Source: Gandjariella thermophila
GTDB lineage: Bacteria > Actinomycetota > Actinomycetes > Mycobacteriales > Pseudonocardiaceae
NCBI RefSeq assembly: GCF_005405885.1
Contig: NZ_BJFL01000002.1
Span: 186,001-250,000, forward strand
DNA: 64,000 bases
Direction of reading: 5' to 3'
Each line of letters starts with the position of its first letter. The first letter of the stretch is position 1. The notes under the pieces were generated by a model. It searched no databases, had not been told where the DNA came from, and was given only the letters and a program-made list of their open reading frames with translations. Below are positions 7,833 to 16,512 of the stretch, piece by piece. The position numbers and the translations under genes were made by a program.

Positions 7833-9461
7833 TTGATCGCTGCGACCGACCTCGAGCTGCGCGCCGGCTCGCGCATCCTGCTGTCCGAGGCCACGCTGCG
7901 CGTCCAGCCCGGCGACCGGATCGGCTTGGTTGGCCGCAACGGCGCCGGCAAGACCACCACGCTGCGCGTGCTCGCCGGGGAGGGCCAGCCCTACGCGGGC
8001 GAGTTGCGGCGCACCGGTGAGCTGGGCTACCTGCCGCAGGACCCGCGCGAGGGCGACCTCTCGGTGACCGCCAAGGACCGGGTGCTCTCCGCCCGCGGAC
8101 TGGACGAGCTGCTGCGGGAGATCGAGAAGGCGCAGTCGGCCATGGCGGAGCTGGTGGACGCCGGCGAGCGGGACGCGGCGGTGCGCCGCTACGGCCGGCT
8201 GGAGGAACGCTTCGCCGCGCTCGGCGGGTACGCGGCGGAGAGCGAGGCGGCCCGGATCTGCGCCAATCTCGGCCTGCCCGAGCGGGTGCTCGGCCAGCCG
8301 CTGGCCACCCTCTCCGGCGGTCAGCGCCGCCGCGTGGAGCTGGCCAGGATCCTGTTCGCCGCCTCGGAGGCCGGCGCGGGCGGCCGGTCCGGCACGACGC
8401 TGCTGCTCGACGAGCCGACCAACCACCTGGACGCCGACTCGATCACCTGGCTGCGCGGCTTCCTGCAGGCCCACGACGGCGGGCTGGTGGTGATCAGCCA
8501 CGACGTGGAGCTGCTCGCCGCGGTGGTCAACAAGGTGTGGTTCCTCGACGCCACCCGGGGTGAGGTGGACGTCTACAACATGGGCTGGCAGCGCTACCTG
8601 GACGCGCGCGCCGCGGACGAGAAGCGGCGCAGGCGGGAGCGGGCCAACGCGGAGAAGAAGGCCGCCGCACTCATGGCGCAGGCGGACAAGATGCGCGCCA
8701 AGGCCACCAAGGCGGTCGCCGCGCAGAACATGGCCCGGCGGGCCGAGACGCTGCTCGCCGGGCTGGAGGAGACCCGGCAGGCGGACAAGGTGGCCCGGAT
8801 CCGGTTCCCCGAGCCCGCGCCGTGCGGCCGCACCCCGCTGACCGCCGAGGGGCTGGCCAAGTCGTACGGGTCGCTGGAGGTGTTCACCGGGGTCGACCTG
8901 GCCGTGGACCGCGGCTCGCGGGTGGTCGTGCTGGGCCTCAACGGCGCAGGCAAGACCACCCTGCTGCGGCTGCTGGGCGGCATGGAGCAGCCGGACGCCG
9001 GCCGGGTGGTGCCCGGCCACGGGCTGCGGATCGGTTACTACGCCCAGGAACACGAAACCCTCGACCTCGAGGCGAGCGTCTGGGCCAACGTGCGGCACGC
9101 GGCGCCGGACGCCCCGGAGCAGCAGCTCCGCAACCTGCTCGGCACCTTCCTGTTCAGCGGTGAGCAACTGGACCAGCCGGCCGGCACGCTCTCCGGCGGG
9201 GAGAAGACCCGGCTCGCGCTGGCGGGTCTGGTGTCCAGCGCGGCGAACGTGCTACTGCTGGACGAGCCGACCAACAACCTCGACCCGGCCAGCCGGGAAC
9301 AGGTGCTGGACGCGCTGCGCCGGTACGCGGGCGCCGTCGTGCTGGTGACCCACGATCCGGGTGCGGTCCAGGCACTACAGCCCGAACGGGTGATCCTCTT
9401 GCCGGACGGAACAGAGGATCATTGGTCCGAGGAATACCTCGAACTGGTGCAGCTGGCTTAG
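7833..9461 (+). CDS. ABC-F ribosome-associated ATPase (Rv1473-like)
   Basis: 542 residues and no membrane segment, so an ABC-F protein rather than a transporter. The first ATPase has GRNGAGKTTT, LSGGQRRRVEL and LLLDEPTNHLD. A charged interdomain linker (about residues 255-320, ADEKRRRRERANAEKKAA onward) follows. The second ATPase has GLNGAGKTTLL, LSGGEKTRLAL and LLLDEPTNNLDP. ABC-F proteins bind the ribosomal E site and either protect it from antibiotics or relieve stalling. The start is TTG, set by GGAG 7 nt upstream. The following HTH and enoyl-CoA hydratase genes reproduce the M. tuberculosis Rv1473-Rv1473A-Rv1472 neighbourhood, where Rv1473 belongs to the macrolide-responsive WhiB7 regulon. 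A resistance or translation-quality role is therefore likely. Confidence 0.88.
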   Translation: MIAATDLELRAGSRILLSEATLRVQPGDRIGLVGRNGAGKTTTLRVLAGEGQPYAGELRRTGELGYLPQDPREGDLSVTAKDRVLSARGLDELLREIEKAQSAMAELVDAGERDAAVRRYGRLEERFAALGGYAAESEAARICANLGLPERVLGQPLATLSGGQRRRVELARILFAASEAGAGGRSGTTLLLDEPTNHLDADSITWLRGFLQAHDGGLVVISHDVELLAAVVNKVWFLDATRGEVDVYNMGWQRYLDARAADEKRRRRERANAEKKAAALMAQADKMRAKATKAVAAQNMARRAETLLAGLEETRQADKVARIRFPEPAPCGRTPLTAEGLAKSYGSLEVFTGVDLAVDRGSRVVVLGLNGAGKTTLLRLLGGMEQPDAGRVVPGHGLRIGYYAQEHETLDLEASVWANVRHAAPDAPEQQLRNLLGTFLFSGEQLDQPAGTLSGGEKTRLALAGLVSSAANVLLLDEPTNNLDPASREQVLDALRRYAGAVVLVTHDPGAVQALQPERVILLPDGTEDHWSEEYLELVQLA

Positions 9462-9525
9462 CGGTGGCTCACGGCGCGGTCACCGCTCCGGGGGGACTTC
9501 TTTGCCACAGCTCTTTGATCAACAG

Positions 9526-9538
9526 GGCGTGACACGCC
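9526..9538. promoter_or_regulatory. 13-bp palindrome upstream of the small HTH gene
   Basis: GGCGTG-A-CACGCC is a perfect inverted repeat in the 190-bp gap between the ABC-F and HTH genes, about 115 bp before the HTH start. It could be an operator for that HTH protein. Short GC palindromes are common in this genome type, so support is weak. Confidence 0.25.
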
Positions 9539-9653
9539 GACCACTGAGCGAAGAGTTTGCTTGATCGCCTGGCGTCCTGGGCTTTCGTGTTCGATCATTG
9601 CGGCAAAGGGGCCCGAAAGCGGCCCGATCTGCGTCGATGGAAGGCGGGACACA

Positions 9654-9863
9654 GTGGCTGATCTGAAGAAGGGTGCGCGCATCACCGGCGCCACTCGGGA
9701 GAAGCTCGCCGCGGATCTGAAGAAGAAGTACGAGAAGGGCGCGAGCATTCGGGCGCTGGCCGAGTCCACCGGACGCTCGTACGGCTTCGTGCACCGGGTG
9801 CTGTCCGAGTCCGGCGTCCAGCTTCGCGGACGCGGCGGCGCCACGCGGACGAAGAAGAAGTAA
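9654..9863 (+). CDS. Small helix-turn-helix protein (Rv1473A-like)
   Basis: 69 residues from GTG 9654, chosen for the GGAAGGCGGG ribosome binding site; the frame is open further upstream but unconserved in character. The core (KKKYEKGASIRALAESTGRS, then YGFVHRVLSESG) is a resolvase/Hin-type helix-turn-helix, and both ends are Lys/Arg-rich (GATRTKKK tail). Likely a small DNA-binding regulator. Its place directly after the ABC-F gene and before an enoyl-CoA hydratase copies the Mtb Rv1473A context. Confidence 0.8.
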   Translation: MADLKKGARITGATREKLAADLKKKYEKGASIRALAESTGRSYGFVHRVLSESGVQLRGRGGATRTKKK

Positions 9864-9929
9864 GCTACCCCGCGGTAACAAAAAGTTGCGCCCTGCCAAG
9901 CACGGCGCCGAGTACCCGGGAGGTCTGCG

Positions 9930-10754
9930 TTGCCAGCACCGGCAATCGACGCCGGCGCGTTAGCGCGCGGCGGCATCGAGCTCACCGTCGAGGGGGAGCG
10001 GGCGACGATCACGCTCAACCGCCCCGACGTGCTCAACGCGCAGACTCCCAGCACCTGGCGTGCGCTGCGAGCGGTCGGGGACGGTCTCGACCCCAGCGTG
10101 CGGGTCGTGGTCGTGCGCGGGGCCGGCCGCTCCTTCTCGGCGGGGCTCGATCGCAGGATGTTCACCGGTGAGGACGTCGAAGGGGACGCCGGGCTCGTGT
10201 CGTTGGCCGCCTTGGCGGACGGGGACGCCAAGGCGCGCATCGCGGGGTTCCAGGAGGCCTTCACCTGGCTTACCGACCCGGCGCGGATCACCGTCGCCGC
10301 GGTGCACGGCCACGCGATCGGGGCAGGGTTCCAGCTCGCGCTGGCCTGTGACCTTCGAATCCTCGCCGAGGACGCGCAACTGACGATGGCCGAGACCACC
10401 CTCGGGCTGGTTCCGGACCTGGGCGGCACCCTGCCCCTGGTCCGGCACGTGGGGTACCCGAGGGCGGTGGAGATCTGCCTGACCGGGCGCCGGGTGCCCG
10501 CGGACGAGGCGCTGCGGATCGGTCTGGCCAATGCGGTCGTCCCGGCCGGGGAGTTGGACGCCGCCACGGACGCCCTGGTGAAGCAGCTGCTCAAGGCACC
10601 GGCCGGGGCGGCCACGGAGACGCTGGCGCTGCTCGCCTCGGCCGCGTCCGGCCCGACCCTCGAGGCGCAGCTGGAGGCCGAGCGCGCGGCCCAGGTGCGC
10701 CGGATCGCCGCGCTGGCCGCGGCGAACGCCGCCGGCAACGGGAGCGGCCAGTAG
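9930..10754 (+). CDS. Enoyl-CoA hydratase/isomerase family protein (EchA12-like)
   Basis: 274 residues, crotonase fold, starting at TTG 9930 behind GGGAGG. The oxyanion-hole region reads GAGRSFSAGLDRRMF, and the second half has GAGFQLALACDLRI and MAETTLGLVPDLGGT. In active hydratases a Glu stands in the GGGCEL position and a second in the PE position. Here the first is Gln (GAGFQL) while the second Glu is kept (AETTLG), so the chemistry may be isomerase-like or reduced. Synteny matches Mtb Rv1472 (echA12). The true substrate is unknown. Confidence 0.82.
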   Translation: MPAPAIDAGALARGGIELTVEGERATITLNRPDVLNAQTPSTWRALRAVGDGLDPSVRVVVVRGAGRSFSAGLDRRMFTGEDVEGDAGLVSLAALADGDAKARIAGFQEAFTWLTDPARITVAAVHGHAIGAGFQLALACDLRILAEDAQLTMAETTLGLVPDLGGTLPLVRHVGYPRAVEICLTGRRVPADEALRIGLANAVVPAGELDAATDALVKQLLKAPAGAATETLALLASAASGPTLEAQLEAERAAQVRRIAALAAANAAGNGSGQ

Positions 10755-10763
10755 CGCCGGGCA

Positions 10764-10793
10764 CCGCCGGGTACTCCGACGCCGGCCCGGCGG
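10764..10793 (+). terminator. Weak stem-loop after the enoyl-CoA hydratase gene
   Basis: CCGCCGGG (10764-10771) pairs with CCCGGCGG (10786-10793) across a 14-nt loop, starting 9 nt after the stop codon. No T-run follows. A plausible but weak terminator. Confidence 0.35.
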
Positions 10794-10924
10794 CGATGAG
10801 TTATGCCCTTTTTCCATCCGCTCGAGCCGGGCACCGGCCTGCCGTCCGCCTTTCGCGCCCGATCGGGAAGCGTTCCACCTCCGCCGGTGTTTGACCGGGT
10901 GACCACCGGAAGGAGGCGAGTCGG

Positions 10925-12805
10925 GTGGACGGCACGTGGATGTTCGTCCGCGGGGCGATGAACAGGGCGGACGCACCGCACGGCGTACGCAGGGGCACGG
11001 TGCGCCGGGTGTTCTCCTTCGCTCGGCCGCACTGGTTCATGCTCGGCGCGTTCCTGGCGCTCACCATTGTCGACGCGGTGCTCACCGTGTCCACGCCGGT
11101 GCTGGCCGGCCGGGTGGTGGACGCCATCGTCCGCGGCCACGACGTCACCGTGGTGGTCGGCCTGGCCGGGTTGATCGCGCTGCTGGCCGTGGTCGGCGCC
11201 GGGGTGGGCCTGGTGGAGCGGTGGCAGTCGTCGCGGATCGGCGAGGGGCTGATCTACGACCTGCGGCGCGCGGTGTTCGAGCACGTCCAGCGCATGCCGG
11301 TGGCGTTCTTCACCCGCACTCGCACCGGGGCGCTGGTCAGCCGGCTGAACAACGACGTGATCGGCGCGCAGCGGGCGTTCACCTCCACGCTGTCCGGGGT
11401 GGTCACCAACGTCATCCAACTGGTGCTCTCGCTGGGCGTGATGCTCACGCTGTCCTGGCAGGTCACCGTGGTGGCGCTGGTGCTGCTGCCGATGTTCCTG
11501 ATCCCGGCGCGCCGGATGGGCCGGCGGATGGCCGACCTGCAGCGCGAGGCGGCCGGGCTGAACGCGGCGATGACCACGCAGATGACCGAGCGGTTCTCCG
11601 CGCCGGGCGCCACCCTGGTGAAGCTGTTCGGCCGGCCCGCCGTCGAGGCCCGCGAGTTCGGCGAGCGGGCGCTGCGGGTGCGGGACATCGGGGTGCGCAC
11701 CGCGATGGCCACCCGGTGGCTGATGACCGGACTCACCCTGGTCTCCGCGCTGGCCCAGGCCCTGGTCTACGGGCTGGGCGGGTACCTGGCGCTGCGCGGC
11801 CACCTCGCCCCCGGCACCGTTGTCTCGCTGGCCCTGCTGCTCACCCGGCTGTACTCGCCGCTGACCCAACTGGCCAACGCGCGGGTGGATATCATGACCG
11901 CGCTGGTGTCCTTCGAACGCGTCTTCGAGGTGCTGGACCTCAAGCCGATGATCACCGAGCGGCCGGACGCCCGCGCGTTGCCGCCCGGCGGCGTGTCGGT
12001 GGAGTTCGACGACGTCCGGTTCGGCTACCCGGCCGCGGAGGCGGTGTCGCTGGCCTCGCTGGAGGATGTCGGCACGCTGGACGTGCGGGGCGGCACTGAG
12101 GTGCTGCATGGGGTCAGCTTCCGTGCCGAGGCCGGCCAACTGGTGGCGCTGGTCGGCTCCTCGGGGGCGGGCAAGTCCACCATCGCCTCGCTGGTGCCGA
12201 GGCTCTACGACGTGGACTCCGGCGCGGTGCGGCTGTCCGGTGTGGACGTCCGGGAGCTGACGTTCGAGGCGCTGCGCGGCGCGGTCGGCGTGGTCACCCA
12301 GGACGGGCACCTGTTCCACGACACGGTGCGCGCCAACCTGGCCTACGCCCGCCCGGGCGCGACCGAGGACGACCTGTGGGACGCGCTGCGCCGGGCACGG
12401 TTGGCCGACCTGGTCGCCTCGCTGCCGGACGGGTTGGACACCGTGGTCGGTGAGCGCGGTTACCGGCTCTCCGGCGGTGAGCGGCAGCGGCTGACCATCG
12501 CCCGGCTGCTGCTGGCCCGGCCCCGGGTGGTGATCCTGGACGAGGCCACCGCGCACCTGGACTCCGAGTCGGAGGTGGCCGTGCAGGCGGCACTCACCGA
12601 GGCGCTGCGCGGCCGGACCGCCCTGGTGATCGCGCACCGGCTGTCCACCATCCGCGCGGCCGACGCGATCCTCGTCGTCGAGGGCGGCCGGATCGTCGAG
12701 CGCGGCAGCCACGCCGAGCTACTCGCCGCCGGCGGCCGGTACGCCGAGCTGCACCGCACCCAGTTCGCCGACAGCCCGGATGGAGTGGCAGCGGTCGCCG
12801 GGTGA
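10925..12805 (+). CDS. ABC exporter, fused membrane and ATPase domains
   Basis: 626 residues, a half-transporter of the MsbA/LmrA type that works as a dimer. A six-helix exporter domain fills about residues 30-340 (TMs near 35-57, 75-97, 155-200, 260-310). The ATPase has GSSGAGKST (about residue 410), a Q-loop VTQDGHLFHDT, signature LSGGERQRL, VVILDEATAHLD and the switch IAHRLST. Between about residues 360 and 395 lies an insertion (SLASLEDVGTLDVRGGTEVL) before the beta strand leading to Walker A. The start is GTG 10925 with GGAGG upstream. Substrate unknown (lipid, drug or peptide). Confidence 0.9.
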   Translation: MDGTWMFVRGAMNRADAPHGVRRGTVRRVFSFARPHWFMLGAFLALTIVDAVLTVSTPVLAGRVVDAIVRGHDVTVVVGLAGLIALLAVVGAGVGLVERWQSSRIGEGLIYDLRRAVFEHVQRMPVAFFTRTRTGALVSRLNNDVIGAQRAFTSTLSGVVTNVIQLVLSLGVMLTLSWQVTVVALVLLPMFLIPARRMGRRMADLQREAAGLNAAMTTQMTERFSAPGATLVKLFGRPAVEAREFGERALRVRDIGVRTAMATRWLMTGLTLVSALAQALVYGLGGYLALRGHLAPGTVVSLALLLTRLYSPLTQLANARVDIMTALVSFERVFEVLDLKPMITERPDARALPPGGVSVEFDDVRFGYPAAEAVSLASLEDVGTLDVRGGTEVLHGVSFRAEAGQLVALVGSSGAGKSTIASLVPRLYDVDSGAVRLSGVDVRELTFEALRGAVGVVTQDGHLFHDTVRANLAYARPGATEDDLWDALRRARLADLVASLPDGLDTVVGERGYRLSGGERQRLTIARLLLARPRVVILDEATAHLDSESEVAVQAALTEALRGRTALVIAHRLSTIRAADAILVVEGGRIVERGSHAELLAAGGRYAELHRTQFADSPDGVAAVAG

Positions 12806-12886
12806 CCGGCCGCGCCCCGGCATCCGTATGATCGCGTGCGGAGCGGCCATTCGCCGTTGGCTGCTGGCGCGACGGGCACGGATGTG

Positions 12887-13393
12887 ATGGCGGGGACGGA
12901 CCAGCGGCAGGCGAACCGGGTGAGCACGGCCGAGCGGGCGGGCGAACTGCTCACCGGCTGGGTGGATCGGCTACCGGCGCGGGTGCGCCGCTGGCTGCCC
13001 CGGGAGCTGGTGGGGTTCGCCATCCTGGGCGGGTTCACCTTCCTCATCGACCTGGCGCTGCTGGCGTCGCTGCGGGCCTGGACACGGCTGCCGCTGCCGG
13101 TCGCTGTCAGCCTGTCCTACGTGGCCGCGTTCGGGTTGAACTTCGTGCTCAACCGCACGGTCAACTTCCGGTCGCACGCGCCGGTCGGCCGGCAGGCGCT
13201 GCGCTACGCGCTGGTCGTGGGCGGCGACTACGGGCTGACCGTGGGCGTGACCACCGGTCTGGCCGCGCTCGGCCTGGACTTCCGGCTGGCCAGGGTGCTG
13301 GCCGCGGCGAGCGTCGCGGTGTTCACCTACAGCGCGTCCCGGTGGTGGGTGTTCCGGGACGAACTCCGTGCTCCGGCGGCGGGCGGCCGCTGA
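12887..13393 (+). CDS. GtrA-family membrane protein
   Basis: 168 residues from ATG 12887; GTG 12836 in the same frame lies only 3 nt after a TATGAT -10-like hexamer (12827-12832) and so is less likely. Four predicted helices are at about residues 45-65 (LVGFAILGGFTFLIDLALLA), 75-92, 108-128 and 135-155. The motif LNFVLNRTVNFRS between helices 2 and 3 is typical of GtrA. The family is linked to flipping or handling polyprenyl-linked sugars for cell-surface polysaccharides. The reverse strand carries the extended reading frame of the AraC gene over most of its length. Confidence 0.82.
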   Translation: MAGTDQRQANRVSTAERAGELLTGWVDRLPARVRRWLPRELVGFAILGGFTFLIDLALLASLRAWTRLPLPVAVSLSYVAAFGLNFVLNRTVNFRSHAPVGRQALRYALVVGGDYGLTVGVTTGLAALGLDFRLARVLAAASVAVFTYSASRWWVFRDELRAPAAGGR

Positions 13394-14251
13394 TCGTCCG
13401 TGGCCCCGGCTCGCCGGGCCTACCCCGTCGGGTGGAAGGAGCGGCAGTTCCTCGCCGGCCAGCCACGCCGACGGCGGGCAGCCGGCCAGGTCGTTCCACT
13501 CGTGGGCGAGGTGCGCCTGGTCGCAGTAGCCGCTGGCGGCCGCGACGGCGGCCAGGGTCGGCCGGTCCGGCCGCCGCAGCAGCCACCGCGACCGGTCGAA
13601 CCGGGCCAGCCGGGCCGCCTGTATCGGGGTGACGCCGTACTCGCGGGTGAACCGCCCGGTGAGGTGCCGGCGGCTCCAGCCGATCTCGGTGGCGACGTCC
13701 GCCACCCGCGCCCGGTCGGGGCCGACCAGCCGGCGCCAGGCGTGGGCCAGTTCCGGCGGGACGGGGGCCACCCGGCCGGCGCACCGGGACAGCACCCGGT
13801 CCAGCACGGCGAAGCGGTCCGCCCAGCCGGGTGCGGCGGCCATCCGCTCGACCAGTTCGGCGGCGGCCGGGCCGAGCACGTCGTCCAGCCGCACCACGGT
13901 GCCGGCGAGCGCGCCGGCGGGCGTGCCCAACAGCGACCGCGCGCCGGCCGGGGTGAGTTCGAGTTGCACCCCGAACTGGTTGCCGTCGTGCGCGATGACC
14001 GCCGGGCGGGTGTGCAACCCGCCGGCCAGGGTGACGAAATCCCCGGGCGCCTCCCCAGGATCGGGCATCGCGGCCAGCCGGGTGGGCGGGCCAAGGCTGA
14101 GCACCACGGTCAGGTCACGGGAGGGCAGGCCGAGATGGGTGCCGGGACGGAAGCCGCGGTAGTGGTAGCCGCGGTAGCGGCGCACCAGCCCGGCCAGCCG
14201 CGGGGCCGGGACCCCGGTCACCGCCTCCGCGCTGCGCCCCTCGTCCGCCAC
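12971..14251 (-). CDS. AraC-family transcriptional regulator with an anomalous antisense C-terminal extension
   Basis: A 426-residue open frame. Residues 1-165 resemble the ligand-sensing part of actinobacterial AraC proteins (RYRGYHYRGF; GLHTRPAVIAHDG; QLELTPAGARSLLG). Residues 170-270 are a two-helix AraC DNA-binding domain (ARVADVATEIGWSRRHLTGR; AAASGYCDQAHLAHEW; PSAWLA). Homologous proteins should end about there, near 13440. Instead the frame runs about 150 more codons, mostly antisense to gtrA, in low-complexity sequence. A frameshift near 13440 would end the protein at a stop at 13420. The true C-terminus is therefore uncertain; function as a repressor or activator is inferred from family only. 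Confidence 0.7.
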   Translation of the reverse strand: MADEGRSAEAVTGVPAPRLAGLVRRYRGYHYRGFRPGTHLGLPSRDLTVVLSLGPPTRLAAMPDPGEAPGDFVTLAGGLHTRPAVIAHDGNQFGVQLELTPAGARSLLGTPAGALAGTVVRLDDVLGPAAAELVERMAAAPGWADRFAVLDRVLSRCAGRVAPVPPELAHAWRRLVGPDRARVADVATEIGWSRRHLTGRFTREYGVTPIQAARLARFDRSRWLLRRPDRPTLAAVAAASGYCDQAHLAHEWNDLAGCPPSAWLAGEELPLLPPDGVGPASRGHGRSAAARRRSTEFVPEHPPPGRAVGEHRDARRGQHPGQPEVQAERGQTGGHAHGQPVVAAHDQRVAQRLPADRRVRPEVDRAVEHEVQPERGHVGQADSDRQRQPCPGPQRRQQRQVDEEGEPAQDGEPHQLPGQPAAHPRR

Positions 14252-14589
14252 GCGGTCAGGCTACCGCTGGTGCCGCGCCGTCGACGTGGTTCGCCCGCCG
14301 TGCGGAACTCCGTCCACAGCACCAGCACCAGCGTCGTACCCATCGCCGCGGATCAGTCGGTCGCGCTGACCGCGTGCAACACGAGGCGGTTGGGAAGTCG
14401 CCGCCCGATCCAGGTGCCCCCGCCTGCCCGATCGGACCAGCGATCTCCCCGTGCGAGCTACTACCCGGTGACCGGCGGAAGCCTGACCGTGATCACCCGA
14501 AAGGTCTACTGCGGCCGCCGCGAGTTGGCGGCACGCTACGGGCGGCCCGACCGTGGGGTGTGGGCGACATCGTGGATCAGGGGGGATCG
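14252..14589. other. 338-bp divergent intergenic region, AraC / patatin
   Basis: No coding frame here has convincing codon bias. The region must hold the promoters of the AraC gene (minus) and the patatin gene (plus). I see no clear -10/-35 pair, repeat or RNA. Confidence 0.5.
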
Positions 14590-15558
14590 GTGGCACTGAT
14601 GCCGGACGACAGGAAGCCCGTCGACCTGGTTCTCGAGGGCGGCGGCGTGAAGGGGATCGGGTTGCTCGGCGCGGTGCTCACCCTCTACGACGCCGGGTAC
14701 CGGTTCGAGCGGGTCGCCGGGACCAGCGCGGGCGCGATCGTGGCCGCGCTGGTGGCCGCCTACCAGAAGGCGGGGCGGGATCTGCACGAGCTGGAGGAGG
14801 TGATGCGCGGCGTCGACTACGGCCGCTTCGCCGACGGTTCGCTGCTGGAACGGGTCACCGGCCGGATCGGCGAGGGCGTCGAGATGCTGCTGCACGACGG
14901 CGCGCACACCGGCGGCTACCTGACCGAATGGCTCGGCCCGCTGCTGGAGGGCGCGGGCGTGAAGACCTTCGCGGACCTCCGGTTGACCGACCCGGGCAGC
15001 TCGCTGGCCGAGTACCAGTGCTACTCGCTCGTGGTGCACGCCAGCGACCTGTCCCGGCGGGTGCTGGTCCGCCTGCCCTGGGACTACGACCAGTACGGGC
15101 AGGTGGCGGACGAGCAACTGGTGGTGGACGCGGTGCGCGCGTCCATGTCCATCCCGTTCTACTTCCGCCCGGTCCAGGTGCGCACCGACAAGGGCACGGC
15201 GACCTGGGTGGACGGCGGGCTGCTCTCCAACTTCCCGATCACCGTTTTCGACCGCACCGACGGCAAGCCGGAACGCTGGCCCACCTGGGGCGTGAAGCTG
15301 TCCGGCGAGCCGAGGGACTCCCGCGACCGGCCGGTGAGCAACGCGCTGTCCATGCTGTTCTGCTGCGTGGAGACGCTGCTGTCCGACTGGAACCGGTACC
15401 GGTTGGAGGAGGAGGGCGTCAACCGCAGGACCATCCACGTCAACACCGACGGCGTGTCCGCGATCGACTTCGGCATCGACGCGGAGACCCGGGACCGGCT
15501 GTTCCGCAACGGGGAGCAGGCGGCCGAACGGTTCCTCGCGCAGCTGCCCCCGGACTGA
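14590..15558 (+). CDS. Patatin-like phospholipase
   Basis: 322 residues. The oxyanion motif [10 protein letters not shown] is near residue 15, the nucleophile elbow GTSAG near residue 42, and the catalytic Asp in VDGG near residue 200, so the Ser-Asp dyad is complete. The family hydrolyses acyl esters of phospholipids or neutral lipids. No signal peptide or membrane helix is seen, so it is probably cytoplasmic. GTG 14590 is chosen because a G-rich ribosome binding site ends 4-5 nt upstream; ATG 14599 in the same frame is the alternative. Confidence 0.88.
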   Translation: MALMPDDRKPVDLVLEGGGVKGIGLLGAVLTLYDAGYRFERVAGTSAGAIVAALVAAYQKAGRDLHELEEVMRGVDYGRFADGSLLERVTGRIGEGVEMLLHDGAHTGGYLTEWLGPLLEGAGVKTFADLRLTDPGSSLAEYQCYSLVVHASDLSRRVLVRLPWDYDQYGQVADEQLVVDAVRASMSIPFYFRPVQVRTDKGTATWVDGGLLSNFPITVFDRTDGKPERWPTWGVKLSGEPRDSRDRPVSNALSMLFCCVETLLSDWNRYRLEEEGVNRRTIHVNTDGVSAIDFGIDAETRDRLFRNGEQAAERFLAQLPPD

Positions 15559-15640
15559 ACCGGGCAGCGGAATAAAGCAACCCCGGGCGGGAGGTTGGCA
15601 GGGGAGGAGGCAACCGAGCCAACCCACCGGGAGTTCAGAC

Positions 15641-16489
15641 ATGCCGAACAACAGCGGAACCTTCGCCCTCTCCGGGCAGCGGCCGGTCCACCGGCTCGGC
15701 TACGGGGCCATGCAGCTCACCGGGCCGGGGGTGTGGGGTCCGCCGGAGGACGAGGACGAGGCGATCCGCGTGCTGCGCCGCGCCGTCGAGCTCGGCGTCG
15801 ATCTGATCGACACCGCCGACTCGTACGGGCCGGCGATCAGCGAGGAGCTGATCGCGCGGGCGCTGTACCCCTACCCGGAGGGGCTGGTTATCGCCACCAA
15901 GGCCGGCCTGGCGCGGACGGGCCCCGGCCAGTGGCATCCCATCGGCCGGCCCGCCTACCTCCGCCAGCAGGTCGAGCTGAGCCTGCGCCGGCTGCGCGTG
16001 GAGCGCATCGAGCTGTTCCAGCTGCACCGCATCGACCCGGAGGTTCCGCTGGAGGACCAGATCGGCACCCTCAAGGAGCTGCACGACGAGGGCAAGATCG
16101 GTCACATCGGCCTGTCCGAGGTGAGCGTGTCGGAGATCCAGGCGTCGCGGCAGATCGTGGACATCGCCACCGTGCAGAACCTGTACAACCTCACCAACCG
16201 CCGCTCCGAGGACGTGCTGAACTACGCCGAGGAGGAGCGGATCGGCTTCATCCCGTGGTTCCCGATCGCCACCGGCGAGCTGGCCCGCCCGGGCGGCCCG
16301 CTGGACGAGATCGCCGGCGAGACCGGCGCCCGTCCCGCCCAACTGGCCCTCGCCTGGCTGCTGCGCCGCTCGCCGGTGATGTTGCCCATCCCGGGCACGA
16401 AGTCGGTGGCACACCTGGAGGAGAACATGGGCGCTGCCGACGTGGAACTCACCGACGAGCAGTACAAGCGGCTCGCCGACGTGGCGTGA
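15641..16489 (+). CDS. Aldo/keto reductase
   Basis: 282 residues, a (beta/alpha)8 NADPH-dependent oxidoreductase. The catalytic tetrad is visible: Asp in [10 protein letters not shown], Tyr in the same motif, Lys in VIATKAG and His in LFQLHRID. The cofactor-binding end is [15 protein letters not shown]. The N-terminus [14 protein letters not shown] is typical of actinobacterial AKRs. Cytoplasmic; the physiological carbonyl substrate cannot be read from sequence. It converges with the GH13 gene, with 23 bp between them. Confidence 0.92.
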   Translation: MPNNSGTFALSGQRPVHRLGYGAMQLTGPGVWGPPEDEDEAIRVLRRAVELGVDLIDTADSYGPAISEELIARALYPYPEGLVIATKAGLARTGPGQWHPIGRPAYLRQQVELSLRRLRVERIELFQLHRIDPEVPLEDQIGTLKELHDEGKIGHIGLSEVSVSEIQASRQIVDIATVQNLYNLTNRRSEDVLNYAEEERIGFIPWFPIATGELARPGGPLDEIAGETGARPAQLALAWLLRRSPVMLPIPGTKSVAHLEENMGAADVELTDEQYKRLADVA

Positions 16490-16512
16490 TCCGCGCGGCG
16501 GCTGCTCGGCGG

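Noticed and set aside
9458-12712. Very long open frame on the minus strand (over 1000 codons)
   Set aside because: It is antisense to the enoyl-CoA hydratase and ABC exporter genes, reads as low-complexity Gly/Arg/His/Gln, and contains no domain. It is a by-product of high GC3.
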